From Streptomyces fumigatiscleroticus (lineage in GTDB: Bacteria; Actinomycetota; Actinomycetes; Streptomycetales; Streptomycetaceae), in assembly GCF_014647975.1 (NCBI RefSeq), contig NZ_BMQF01000029.1:1-64000 (forward strand): DNA of 64,000 nt, written 5' to 3'. Of the stretch, positions 37,961-45,708 are shown piece after piece. A program made the position numbers and the translations under genes. The stretch's first letter is position 1, and each line of letters begins with the position of its first letter. Below the pieces are notes generated by a model. It was not told where the DNA came from, made no database searches, and saw only the letters and a program-made list of their open reading frames with translations.

Positions 37961-38000
37961 GGGCCCTGCGCTCGTTGCCATGACGCAGGGCCCTTTGTTT
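37961..38000 (+). terminator. Rho-independent terminator after the ATP-grasp gene
   Basis: 10-bp stem GGGCCCTGCG/CGCAGGGCCC (37961-37970, 37984-37993) with 13-nt loop, followed by TTTGTTT (37994-38000). A classical U-tract is rare in this GC-rich window; it marks the end of the giant/Pup-like/ATP-grasp unit. Confidence 0.85.
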
Positions 38001-38071
38001 GTCATGGTCCGGATGGTTCACTGCCTGCCTGACTCTCGAGGTGCCGAAGTGCTACGAGAAGGAAATGAGAG

Positions 38072-38482
38072 ATGAACAAGCGACTTGCACGTTTCGCTGT
38101 CGCCGGCGCGGCAAGCGTCGGTATCGCCGCCACCATGGTCGTGGGAGGTGCGGGTACTGGCTTCGCGTCCACCATCAGCACTGGATACGTGCAGCTCTGC
38201 GCCCAGGGCAACTACTCCGCATTCGTCCAGTTCCCCGACAGGAACAACCTCGAGTCGGTCGTCGTCAGTCCCGGCACGTGCTGGAAGGAGAAGCTGGGCG
38301 GTGGGTACGGCGGCGCCGACGGCTATGAACCCATCAACGTGTTCGGAGTCTTCAACAACGCGCCGCACAACACCTTCAAGATCGATACCGTTTGGTACAA
38401 CGGCAACGTGTCGGGCGTCGGTATCGGCGCCGAAGGTACCACCGCAAACGCCGGCGCAGGCGCGTACGTCATCACGTGGTAG
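38072..38482 (+). CDS. Small secreted protein (intact member of a duplicated pair)
   Basis: A 136-residue precursor with signal peptide (MNKRLARFAVAGAASVGIAA, then a hydrophobic/Gly stretch, cleavage near GFAS-T). The mature part of about 105 residues is Gly/Asn/aromatic-rich with two cysteines (QLCAQGN, PGTCWKEK) likely forming a disulfide; a secreted beta-sandwich is plausible. RBS AAGGAAA precedes ATG 38072. A second copy, lacking the signal peptide, lies at 43214-43556. No family was recognised. Confidence 0.8.
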   Translation: MNKRLARFAVAGAASVGIAATMVVGGAGTGFASTISTGYVQLCAQGNYSAFVQFPDRNNLESVVVSPGTCWKEKLGGGYGGADGYEPINVFGVFNNAPHNTFKIDTVWYNGNVSGVGIGAEGTTANAGAGAYVITW

Positions 38483-38728
38483 AACCACCTCGTCCGTCCC
38501 TGGTGTCGTATCAACCGCGACGCCAGGACGGAGCAGGACGCCGCACAGCCAAGGAGGGCTGCCAGGACGAGTTTCCCGCCTGCGGGGCGGTCGGACCGTC
38601 CTGGTTCAGGACGGTGCAGCGGAGGCGGCGGGCAGGCGGTGACCACTCCGACGGCGTGCGTCACACCGTCGGCCTCGCACACCTCTGTCCGTGACGACCC
38701 TGGCCGTGTCGTCCTGTCGCTATGCGTT

Positions 38729-38767
38729 GCGGCCCCGCACCGTGCTTCCACACTGGTGCGGGGCCGC
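38729..38767 (+). terminator. Hairpin in the 38.5-39.1 kb gap
   Basis: A perfect 13-bp inverted repeat (38729-38741 with 38755-38767, 13-nt loop) about 245 bp after the secreted-protein stop. No other gene was recognised in the 630-bp gap 38483-39113. A degraded counterpart is in the duplicated copy near 43722-43757. Confidence 0.55.
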
Positions 38768-39113
38768 TCGCGAAGCGCGGACGGCTGAAAGGGGAGTGTT
38801 CGCCGGGCCGATGTGCCTCTCTTCCCGCGTCTCGCATGGACGTCGCCGCACTGGTCGATCCGCTGCCGGTCGCCGTCGGGTCCTGCCTGGCCTTGGCCGG
38901 GGACCTGGGAGGAGGCAAGGGCGACCGCCGAGCTCGCTGCGGCCGGCACCCGCCGCCGGAAGCGCAGACAGCTGTCTGTGCGGCGGGGCCCTTTCGGATC
39001 TCGACCGCCACGGCGGCCCTGCGTGTACGTGTGGCGTGAACCTGATTCGATCAGCACCCGTTTCTCATGTGAGGCACATTCGAGACGCGGGTTCCGGCTG
39101 ATGGAGGCTGAGC

Positions 39114-39578
39114 ATGACACAGGAGACGCTGGACAAGCCGACGTACTCGGTCAGACTGACCAAGGCGGCGGTGGCCAAGGTCACGGAACTGCTCGAGCGT
39201 GAAGACCCTGGACTGGCACTGCAGGTTTCCGTCCAGCCCGGTGGTTGCGCAGGCTTGCGCTACCAGTTGTTCTTCACGGACAAGTACGCCAAGGCTCTGA
39301 GCGAGATACTGGCGGAGCGCGACGGCAGTGGGCTCGGCGAAAGTGGCGACGCGGAGGCAGCGGCCCAGCGCGCTGCTCTGGTCGCGGACAAGATGTCTGT
39401 GACGTGGTTCGGCGAAGTGGCAGTGGTGATCGATCCTCGGAGCGGCCCCTACCTTCACGGCGACAGCGAGGAAAGCAAGGCCACCATCGACTTCCAGGAC
39501 ACGCTCCAGAAGTCGGGCTTCATCATCGACAACCCCAACGCGACAGGTTCCTGCGCTTGCGGTGACTCCTTCCAGTGA
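39114..39578 (+). CDS. HesB/IscA-like iron-sulfur carrier protein with insertion
   Basis: A 154-residue A-type iron-sulfur carrier-like protein. Cluster ligands are present as GGCAGLRY and the C-terminal NPNATGSCACGDSF (C-x-C), and ATIDFQDTLQKSGFIIDNP is the usual lead-in. Unlike normal HesB/ErpA proteins (about 110-118 residues) it has about 35 extra residues between the first ligand and the C-terminal block, including AKALSEILAERDGSGLGESG. It may be a specialised metal-binding or delivery protein. Its stop overlaps the next gene's GTG (GTGA), implying translational coupling. Related fragments occur at 43766 and, on the opposite strand, at 45247-45490. Confidence 0.88.
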   Translation: MTQETLDKPTYSVRLTKAAVAKVTELLEREDPGLALQVSVQPGGCAGLRYQLFFTDKYAKALSEILAERDGSGLGESGDAEAAAQRAALVADKMSVTWFGEVAVVIDPRSGPYLHGDSEESKATIDFQDTLQKSGFIIDNPNATGSCACGDSFQ

Positions 39579-40066
39579 GGCCTGATCCGGGAGACGATCT
39601 CGGCGAGGTGCCGGTGACCTGGCTCAGCGCGCAGGCCAGGTCCCGCCACTTCATGGTGCGAGGCGGTGCGAGGTGGCCGGTGGCTTCGTTCGAATACCGC
39701 ACCCTGCATGACGTTCTCTCTCTCACCCTCATGTTCACGGCCTGCTGCGGATCCCCGCCGGACCTCAGCGAGATTGACGCATTACACCCACTCGTGGCCA
39801 GCGATGTTGAATGGGTCGTATGGTGCGAAAGAAACATCGATCTCGGCATCTCGTATCTCCCGCTTGCGGATTGGGCGCTCGCCGCACGGGCTCTCCGATG
39901 GCTCATGGACGCCCGGCTGCTGGATGGTTCGTTGGACGGGACACTTGGTGCCTATGACGCCACGTCCTCCTACTGTGGGGTGGGGGCAAGCGTCGGTGTG
40001 GCCCTGACCCAGCGCCTGCTGCGCCAGTTGTCATATCGGCACCTGTCCAACCCGGGTACGGCGTGA
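39575..40066 (+). CDS. Unknown protein coupled to HesB-like gene
   Basis: 163 residues if read from GTG 39575, which overlaps the HesB-like stop; a start at GTG 39608 (VPVTWLSAQ) is also possible and is the one conserved in the duplicate. It is rich in Trp/Leu, with stretches TLHDVLSLTLMFTA, DVEWVVWCERNIDLGISYL and ALRWLMDARLLDGSL. No membrane signature or known family was recognised. Coupling suggests it partners the iron-sulfur carrier-like protein. A paralogue of about 85% visible identity lies at 43851-44309. Confidence 0.75.
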   Translation: MRPDPGDDLGEVPVTWLSAQARSRHFMVRGGARWPVASFEYRTLHDVLSLTLMFTACCGSPPDLSEIDALHPLVASDVEWVVWCERNIDLGISYLPLADWALAARALRWLMDARLLDGSLDGTLGAYDATSSYCGVGASVGVALTQRLLRQLSYRHLSNPGTA

Positions 40067-40198
40067 CCTGACGTCCTGGTGGACGGCGCGGAGGCCCAAT
40101 CGCCCCGTCCCCCTGCTACGCGCACGACCAACGCCAGACGGCACCCGCGGCCCGCACCGTCCGCGACGGACGCTCAGCTGAAAACCCTGATCACACAG

Positions 40199-40445
40199 GC
40201 GGAAGATCTGGCGGCACCTGAACCGTCAGGGTGCCGCGGTGGCCCGCTGCACCGTCGAACGTCTCATGCGTGAGCCCGGCATCACCGGAGCGGTTCGGGC
40301 CCCGGACCTCGTGGACCGCGCCTTCGTCGCCCCAGCCCCGAACCGCTGCTGGGTCGCCGACTTCACCCACGTCACCACGTGCGCCGGCGTCGTCCACGTC
40401 GCCTTCGTCGTGAACACCTTCTCCCGCCGCATCGTCTCGTCAGGG
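40199..40445 (+). mobile_element. IS3-family transposase (OrfB) fragment
   Basis: The frame reads RKIWRHLNRQGAAVARCTVE, RLMREPGITG, then DLVDRAFVAPAPNRCWVADF followed by VHVAFVVNTFSRRIV. This is the region around the first catalytic Asp (WVADFT) of IS3-type rve transposases. Upstream orfA, the remaining DDE residues and terminal repeats are absent, so it is a dead remnant. Confidence 0.85.
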
Positions 40446-40508
40446 TCCGAGCCAGGCCCGGAACACGTCCCTAGGTGTGCCCCGGGCGTGGGGTGCACAT
40501 GTTCATGT

Positions 40509-40526
40509 GCGTGTGCGGTGACACAC
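40509..40526. promoter_or_regulatory. Candidate operator upstream of SDR operon
   Basis: CGTGTG-CGGTGA-CACACG inverted repeat (40509-40526), about 120 bp before the SDR start at 40644. Next to it GCACATGTTCATGTGC (around 40496-40511) is another dyad. The TetR at the end of this operon is a likely binder. Confidence 0.45.
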
Positions 40527-40643
40527 GTCGATCACCATGTCCGAACACAGTGTATGGTCGTTCCACGACGCCCTCGGCGGAAGCGGCCGGGACAGGTGAC
40601 TCCCCCCAGGGCGGAACCATCACTTCGTGAGGCAGGCACAGCC

Positions 40644-41579
40644 ATGACGCTGACAACCACTTCGTTCGGAACACGCGCCACCGCGACGGAGGTGCTCGAC
40701 GGGGTCGATCTGAGCGGGCGCCGGATGATCGTCACCGGAGGCTCCTCCGGTCTGGGCGTGGAGACGGTGCGGGCGCTGGCCGGTGCGGGGGCCCAGGTGA
40801 CCGTCGCCACCCGCAACCCGGCCGCCGCCCGGTCGCTGGTCGAGGAGTTGCCGGGGACGCGGGCCGTCGCCCTCGACCTCGCCGACCTGGCGTCCGTCCA
40901 CGCGTTCTGCGACTCCTGGAGGGGGCCGGTCGACGGCCTCATCGCCAACGCCGGCGTGATGATGCTCCCGACCCGGCAGACCACCGCGCAGGGCTGGGAG
41001 ATGCAGCTCGCCACCAACTACCTCGGTCACTTCGCCCTGGCCGTCGGCCTGCGCGCCGCGCTCCAGGAGGCCGAGAAGCCGCGCGTCGTCGTGGTCAGCT
41101 CCGGCGCCCAACTGCGGGCGGGGTTCGACTTCGACGACCCGCAGTTCGAGCGGCGCCCCTACGACCCGTTCGTCGCGTACGCGCAATCCAAGACCGCCGA
41201 CGTGCTGCTCGCCGTCGGGATCAGCCGTCGATGGGCCGGACACGGCATCACCGCCAACGCCTGCGCGCCGGGGTGGATCCACACCAACCTGACCCGCCAC
41301 CTGGATACGGCGACCATGCAGGCATTCGGTGCCATGGACGAGGACGGCAACCTGATCACTCCCGACCATTACAAGACCCCGGCCCAGGGCGCCGCCACCA
41401 CGGTGCTGCTGGCCGCGTCACCGCTCCTCGACGGGGTGACCGGGCGCTACTTCGAGGACAACCAGGAGTCGCCGGTGGTCGACGGGGGCCCGGACGTGAT
41501 GGCGGGCGTCGCCAGGTGGTCGGTCGACCCCGCCGCCGCGGACCGGCTGTGGGACCTCGCCCTTCCCGTGGTGCGCTGA
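40644..41579 (+). CDS. SDR oxidoreductase, retinol-dehydrogenase-like
   Basis: A 311-residue short-chain dehydrogenase. TGGSSGLG is the dinucleotide-binding loop, with ATRNP after strand 2 (NADPH-type). NAGVM at strand 4, VVVVSSGAQ with the catalytic Ser, and YAQSK as the catalytic Tyr-Lys pair are all intact. The long C-terminus (LDTATMQAFGAMDEDGNLIT, VTGRYFEDNQ) resembles retinol dehydrogenase/protochlorophyllide reductase-like members. It is the first gene of an SDR - alpha/beta hydrolase - TetR operon (gaps of 58 and 56 bp). Start ATG 40644 after GAGGCAGG. Confidence 0.92.
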   Translation: MTLTTTSFGTRATATEVLDGVDLSGRRMIVTGGSSGLGVETVRALAGAGAQVTVATRNPAAARSLVEELPGTRAVALDLADLASVHAFCDSWRGPVDGLIANAGVMMLPTRQTTAQGWEMQLATNYLGHFALAVGLRAALQEAEKPRVVVVSSGAQLRAGFDFDDPQFERRPYDPFVAYAQSKTADVLLAVGISRRWAGHGITANACAPGWIHTNLTRHLDTATMQAFGAMDEDGNLITPDHYKTPAQGAATTVLLAASPLLDGVTGRYFEDNQESPVVDGGPDVMAGVARWSVDPAAADRLWDLALPVVR

Positions 41580-41637
41580 CCCCGAGGCCCCGCGCAGGAC
41601 CGCGCGGACGGTGCGACGGACAGTACGGAGGAATGAC

Positions 41638-42385
41638 ATGAACGACAGCGAGCGAGACCCCGAGTTCCTCCTGGTGCACGGGGCCTGGCACGGGTCGTGG
41701 TGCTGGCGCGAACTTCAGGACGTCCTCGCCGGCCGGGGCCTGACCAGCCACACGGTCGACCTGCCGAGCATCGTCCCCGCAGGGTCCGGCGGGAGGCTGC
41801 CCGGACTCCTCGACGACGCCCGGGTGATCCGCGAGAAGATCGACGCCGTCCAGGCCCGCCTGGTCGTCGTCGGGCACTCCTACGGGGGCGCTCCGGTCAC
41901 CCAGGCGACCCCGGGCGCCGCCAACGTGTCCCAACACGTTGGCGACCCCGGGCGCCGCCAACGTGTCCCACATCGTGTACGTGGCCGCCTTCGCCCTGGA
42001 CGAGGGGGAGAGCCTGATGACGTGCTTCGGCGGTGAGCAGCCGGACCTCGCGACGGTGGAGGGCGTCATCCCCGTCCGGGAGAACCCGGAGGAGAGGCTC
42101 TACAACGACGTACCCGAGGACAAGCGGGACGCCGCTCTGGCGCGGCTGCTGCCGCAGACCGCGCTCTCCTTCGCCGAGCCGGTGCGCCGGGCCGGCTGGA
42201 AGACCCTGCCGAGCAGCTACGTGGTCTGCGACGACGACCGGAGCCTCCCCCCGTCCTACCAGAAGCCGTTCGCCGAGCGGACCGGTGCCACGTACCACCT
42301 GCCCAGCGGCCACAGCCCGCTGCTCTCCATGCCGGACAGACTGGCCGATCTCCTCGAACAGATCGCGTACGGCGTCTCCGCATAG
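41638..42385 (+). pseudogene. Alpha/beta hydrolase, frameshifted by an exact 37-bp duplication
   Basis: The N-terminal part reads EFLLVHGAWHGSWCWREL (oxyanion HG) to VVVGHSYGGAPVTQ (nucleophile Ser in GHSYGG). The frame is then lost at 41905-41970, where a 37-bp segment is duplicated, and resumes as VSHIVYVAAFALDEGESL through to the catalytic His in LPSGHSPLLSMPD. Removing one 37-bp copy gives 711 bp, an intact 236-residue hydrolase, so the lesion is recent. The family resembles salicylate-esterase/hydroxynitrile-lyase-like hydrolases. ATG 41638 follows ACGGAGGA. Confidence 0.9.
41904..41970. repeat. 30-bp direct repeat (37-bp period) inside hydrolase gene
   Basis: 41904-41933 and 41941-41970 are identical 30-mers beginning ggcgaccccgggcgccgcc. 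The first copy runs into CAACGTGT-ccca-ACACGTTG (41922-41941), a perfect 8-bp inverted repeat. The 37-bp offset shifts the reading frame by one. Confidence 0.95.
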
Positions 42386-42441
42386 GGTGTGGGGAGCGGC
42401 CCGCCGAGCCGCCGACCCCCACGACCGGCGAGAGGTGCCCG

Positions 42442-43080
42442 ATGAGACCCGTGATCCGACGCAAGGCCGACCACCATGCGGCGCGCTCGGCAGCGACGCG
42501 GGCGCAGGTGATGTCCACCTTGGAGCGGCTGCTCGATGCCGGCGAGTCCTTCTCCGAGCTGAGCGTCCAGCGGATCATCGAGGAGGCGGGCGTCTCCCGG
42601 GCCACGTTCTACGCCCACTTCACCGGCAAGTCGGACGTCCTGGTCCGGCTCACCGACGAACTGCGGGAGTCACTGCTGGCGCTGGCACGGCAGTGGGACC
42701 CGGCATCCGAGGAGGACGGGGCCGCCCGGTTCGCCCGGTTCTTCACGCAGGTCATCGCCATCCACCGCGCCCACCAGGGAGTGCTCACCGCCGTCCGTGA
42801 AGCGGCCTCCTACGACCCTGCCGTGGGCGACTTCTACACCGCCGACCTCGAAGGCTTCGACGAGGCGGTGCGGGGGACCCTGCTGTCCGAGCAGGCCGCC
42901 GGCTCGACACCGGCCGACCTCGACGCGGTCGCCGCAAGCCGGATCATCGTCTGGGGCGGCATCCAGGCCATCGCCCACCACATCGCGGTAGACGACGGCA
43001 CCGGCGACGCGGCTTTCGCCCGCGAACTCGCCCGCATCTGGTGGTACGGCGCCTACCGACGCCCCGCCGGGACCGAGTAG
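42442..43080 (+). CDS. TetR family transcriptional regulator
   Basis: A 212-residue regulator with a TetR-type HTH: LLDAGESFSELSVQRIIEEA, then GVSRATFYAHFTGKSDVLVR. The C-terminal ligand-binding part ends IQAIAHHIAVDDGTGDAAF and WWYGAYRRPAGTE. It lies 56 bp downstream of the hydrolase in the same orientation, so it probably represses the SDR/hydrolase operon. A decayed copy of its C-terminus is at 25936-26110. Confidence 0.92.
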   Translation: MRPVIRRKADHHAARSAATRAQVMSTLERLLDAGESFSELSVQRIIEEAGVSRATFYAHFTGKSDVLVRLTDELRESLLALARQWDPASEEDGAARFARFFTQVIAIHRAHQGVLTAVREAASYDPAVGDFYTADLEGFDEAVRGTLLSEQAAGSTPADLDAVAASRIIVWGGIQAIAHHIAVDDGTGDAAFARELARIWWYGAYRRPAGTE

Positions 43081-43094
43081 TACCTGGTCAGTTG

Positions 43095-43150
43095 CCGCCC
43101 GGCCGCCCGGCCGCCCGGCCGCCCGGCCGCCCGGCCGCCCGGCCGCCCGG
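43095..43150. repeat. 7-copy octanucleotide tandem repeat
   Basis: Seven perfect CCGCCCGG units (56 bp) just after the TetR stop and before the truncated secreted-protein copy. Its pure G/C composition suggests slippage; it marks the left junction of the duplicated block. Confidence 0.95.
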
Positions 43151-43213
43151 TACGGCGACTCCGGCGCCGGGCGGAGCCTGGACACAAGCCGGGCCTTCCC
43201 GGACGCCCCCGCC

Positions 43214-43556
43214 CGTCGGCGGTGCGGGCACTGGCTTCGCGTCCACCATCAGCACTGGGTACGTGCAGCTCTGCGCCCAGGACAACTACTCCGCATTCCT
43301 CCAGTTCCCCGACAGGAACAACCTCGGGTCGGTCGTCGTCGGTCCCGGCACGTGCTGGAAGGAGAAGCTGGGCGGTGGGTACGGCGGCGATGACGGCTAT
43401 GAGCCCATCAACGTGCTCGGCATCTTCAACAACGCGCCGCACTACACGTTCCAAATCGATACCGTCTGGTACAACGGCAACGTATCGGGCATCGGCATCG
43501 GAGCCGAAGGTACCACCGCGAACGCCGGCGCAGGCGTCTACGTCATCACGTGGTAG
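43214..43556 (+). pseudogene. Truncated copy of the secreted protein at 38072
   Basis: Encodes GGAGTGFASTISTGYVQLCA through VYVITW, about 90% identical by eye to the mature part and signal-cleavage end of 38072-38482. The signal-peptide n- and h-regions and the RBS are absent, replaced by the GC repeat and a Pro/Arg-rich read-through frame. Unlikely to be exported. Confidence 0.85.
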
Positions 43557-43765
43557 AAGCGCCTCGTCTGTCCGTGGCGCGGTATCGACCGCGACGCCAG
43601 GACGGAGCGCAGCGGAGGCGGCGGCCGGGCGGTGACCACCCCGACGGCGTGCGTCGTACCGTCGGCCTCGCACACCTCCTTCCGACACAACCCTGACCGT
43701 ATCGCCCTCGTTACGCGTTTCGGCCCCGCGCGGCGCTCTCAACCGGTGCGGGGCCGCTCGCGAAC

Positions 43766-43823
43766 CGTCATCGACAACCCCGATGCGACAGGTTCCTGCG
43801 CTTGCGGTGGCTCTTTTCAGTGA
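43766..43823 (+). pseudogene. C-terminal tip of a HesB-like gene
   Basis: VIDNPDATGSCACGGSFQ plus stop, matching the last residues of the HesB-like protein at 39114-39578. The rest was deleted: the copy jumps from sequence equivalent to about 38772 straight to about 39527. Confidence 0.85.
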
Positions 43824-43850
43824 GGCTCGATCCCGGGGAATTCTGACGAG

Positions 43851-44309
43851 GTGCCGGCGACCTGGCTGAGCGCGCAGATCAGGTCCCGCCACATCATGGT
43901 GCGAGGCGGCGTGAGGTGGCCGGTGGGATCGTTCGATCACCGCAGCCTGCACGATGTTCTGCCCCTCACCCTCATGTTCACAGCCGGCCGCGGATTCCCG
44001 CCGGACCTCAGCGAGGCTGACGCGTTGCGCACACTCGTGGCCAGCGATGTTGAATGGTTCGTATGGTGCGAAAGGAACATCGATCTCGGCATCTCGTATC
44101 TCCCGCTCGCGGATTGGGTGCTCGCCGCACGGACCTTCCGATGGCTCATGGACGCTCGGCTGCTGGATGGTTCGTTGGACGAGACGCTTGGTGCCTATGA
44201 GGCCACCTCCTCCTGCTGCGGGGTGGGGGCAAGCGTCGGTGTGGCCCGGACTCGGCGCCTGTTGCACCAGCTGTCGTATCGGCACTTGTCCAACTCGGGT
44301 ACGGCGTGA
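43851..44309 (+). CDS. Paralogue of the unknown protein at 39575
   Basis: 152 residues from GTG 43851 (PATWLSAQIRSRHIMVRGG ... YRHLSNSGTA), full-length relative to the shorter start of the 39575 gene, with the same DVEWFVWCERNIDLGISYL core. An in-frame stop just upstream rules out the longer start used at 39575. Its HesB partner has been reduced to a remnant, so coupled translation is lost and expression is uncertain. No function recognised. Confidence 0.65.
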   Translation: MPATWLSAQIRSRHIMVRGGVRWPVGSFDHRSLHDVLPLTLMFTAGRGFPPDLSEADALRTLVASDVEWFVWCERNIDLGISYLPLADWVLAARTFRWLMDARLLDGSLDETLGAYEATSSCCGVGASVGVARTRRLLHQLSYRHLSNSGTA

Positions 44310-44903
44310 CCAGACGTCCCGGTGGACGGCACGGAGGTCCGGAGGTCCCGGAGCCCAAGAACCGGTATGCCTGCTCTGATCATGGTTCACGCGTCGTTGC
44401 CGCAGCTCGCACAGCGGGAACCGGCCCCGCGGTCGCCGGCCCGCCCTGAGCCGGCGGTGACGGCGGGCGATTGACGCCGTCGGTGAACGCGGTGACCGCG
44501 GCCACGCTTCCGTCTTCGACGCAGTGCATGTGTGGCGCGGCGCCGTTCGGCACGGACTCGGCCGACCCGGTGAGGGCCGGGGCGGTCACGGCACCGGCAG
44601 TGAGCGCACCCCAGCCGGGTCTGTCGGGTCTACGTATGCGTATCGGATACTTTGCATCGCGCAGGAGCCCGCCGACGGGTGTCCTGCCTCTCACACCGTC
44701 ATGGCATGGGCAGGGCGAACCGTCCCTCACCACGGAGACCGAACCGCCGGTCCACACGTATGCCATCTTGACGGTGCTGGCGCGACGGTGAGACCGTTTC
44801 GCGTCACCTGCTTGACAGGTGACGAATGGTGGTGCACGCTAACGGTAGTCGCCCAAGGCGACAAGCAGGACGCGATCCACGATCGACGAAGTGGAGCAGA
44901 GTC
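44310..44903. other. Intergenic region with CTTGACAGGTGACG motif
   Basis: No confident gene in about 590 bp. TTGACA (44812-44817) lies within CTTGACAGGTGACG (44811-44824) upstream of the small peptide gene at 44904 and probably serves as its -35; a clear -10 at standard spacing was not found. A palindromic TCACCTG...CAGGTGA overlaps it (44804-44822). Confidence 0.45.
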
Positions 44904-45092
44904 ATGAACGAGGAACTCACCATGGACGCCGACGCAGCGGCACGGCACGCGCGCTTCGGCAAGCTCCCCGAGCGGATCCGCTACGAGGACATGACCGCGG
45001 AGGTGGAAGCCACTCCGGTCGGCGAGAACGCCTACAACCCCGAGAACTCCTGGAAGTTCTACTCGTGTCTGGCCCTCGACCTGGGCCTGTAG
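44904..45092 (+). CDS. 62-residue peptide, possible RiPP precursor or small regulator
   Basis: ATG 44904 with GGAG about 10 nt upstream. The acidic N-terminal part (MNEELTMDADAAARHARFGK) is followed by LPERIRYEDMTAEVEATP and an aromatic, single-Cys C-terminus SWKFYSCLALDLGL. No signal peptide. The leader-like acidic half and hydrophobic end recall ribosomal peptide precursors, but no modification enzyme is adjacent and I do not recognise the family. It has its own candidate promoter (CTTGACAGGTGACG). Confidence 0.55.
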   Translation: MNEELTMDADAAARHARFGKLPERIRYEDMTAEVEATPVGENAYNPENSWKFYSCLALDLGL

Positions 45093-45246
45093 CACCTCAC
45101 TCCGGTCATGACCGCCGTGACGCGCTTCGGGCGCGGCGGCGGCCGGCCGGCCGGCCGACTGCTGACGTCCCCCGTGGTCCTGTTGCCGCAGCCGGGTCGC
45201 CGAGGACACACACCACTGTGCTTCCTCGCCGACGACCGCGTCACAA

Positions 45247-45490
45247 CCGACCCGGGGTGAGGGTTCTCGGCGCCGCGGGCGCCTTCGTGTTCGGACTGTC
45301 GAGGGTGAAGCCACAGCTCTCCAGCGTCTTGTGACAACCGATGTGCGCGCCCTCCGACTGGTGGTCGTCGTGCGCGCCGGTGACCACCGCGACCGAGCCG
45401 AACCAAGCCACTGACACCTCGTCGGCCACCGGTGCGGCGCACGGGGCCGCCGTCTCCGGGTCATCCGCAGCGGCGAACGGCTCGTCTGCC
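45247..45490 (-). pseudogene. HesB-like relic on the opposite strand
   Basis: The minus strand encodes VADEVSVAWFGSVAVVTGAH and HKTLESCGFTLDSPNT, aligning with VADKMSVTWFGEVAVVIDPR and QDTLQKSGFIIDNPNA of the HesB-like protein at 39114. The GSCACG ligand end is degraded to APAAPRTL and no N-terminal GGCAG block is visible. It is a third, more diverged copy. The rest of 45093-45708 holds nothing else recognisable. Confidence 0.75.
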
Positions 45491-45708
45491 CGCTCGGCGC
45501 GCGTCGGAGCCGACCGTGCCGACGGCGTCCAGAGGACGCCGGAGCCGCCGAGACCTCGTGCCCTCCGGCACGGCCTCTCGCGGCGCCGAGCCGGAAACGC
45601 GGATGAGGCGTGGGCCGACCAGATCGCCGATCTCGGTTCGCAGTGGGCCGGTACGAGTGCGTCGGCGACGTCGGTTCCGTCTCCCGAGTCCCACCGCCAC
45701 GGCCCGCG

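Noticed and set aside
40239..41579. 446-residue SDR fused to transposase sequence
   Set aside because: The upstream part is the IS3 remnant in the same frame; the SDR has its own ATG at 40644 with an RBS-like sequence.
43095..43150. CRISPR-like repeat array
   Set aside because: Units are 8 bp, contiguous and without spacers; it is a simple tandem repeat. The same applies to the heptamer array at 19206-19289.
44380..44766. Possible 128-residue minus-strand gene with a hydrophobic Ala/Thr stretch
   Set aside because: No RBS, no signal-peptide layout and no recognisable domain; left as intergenic.
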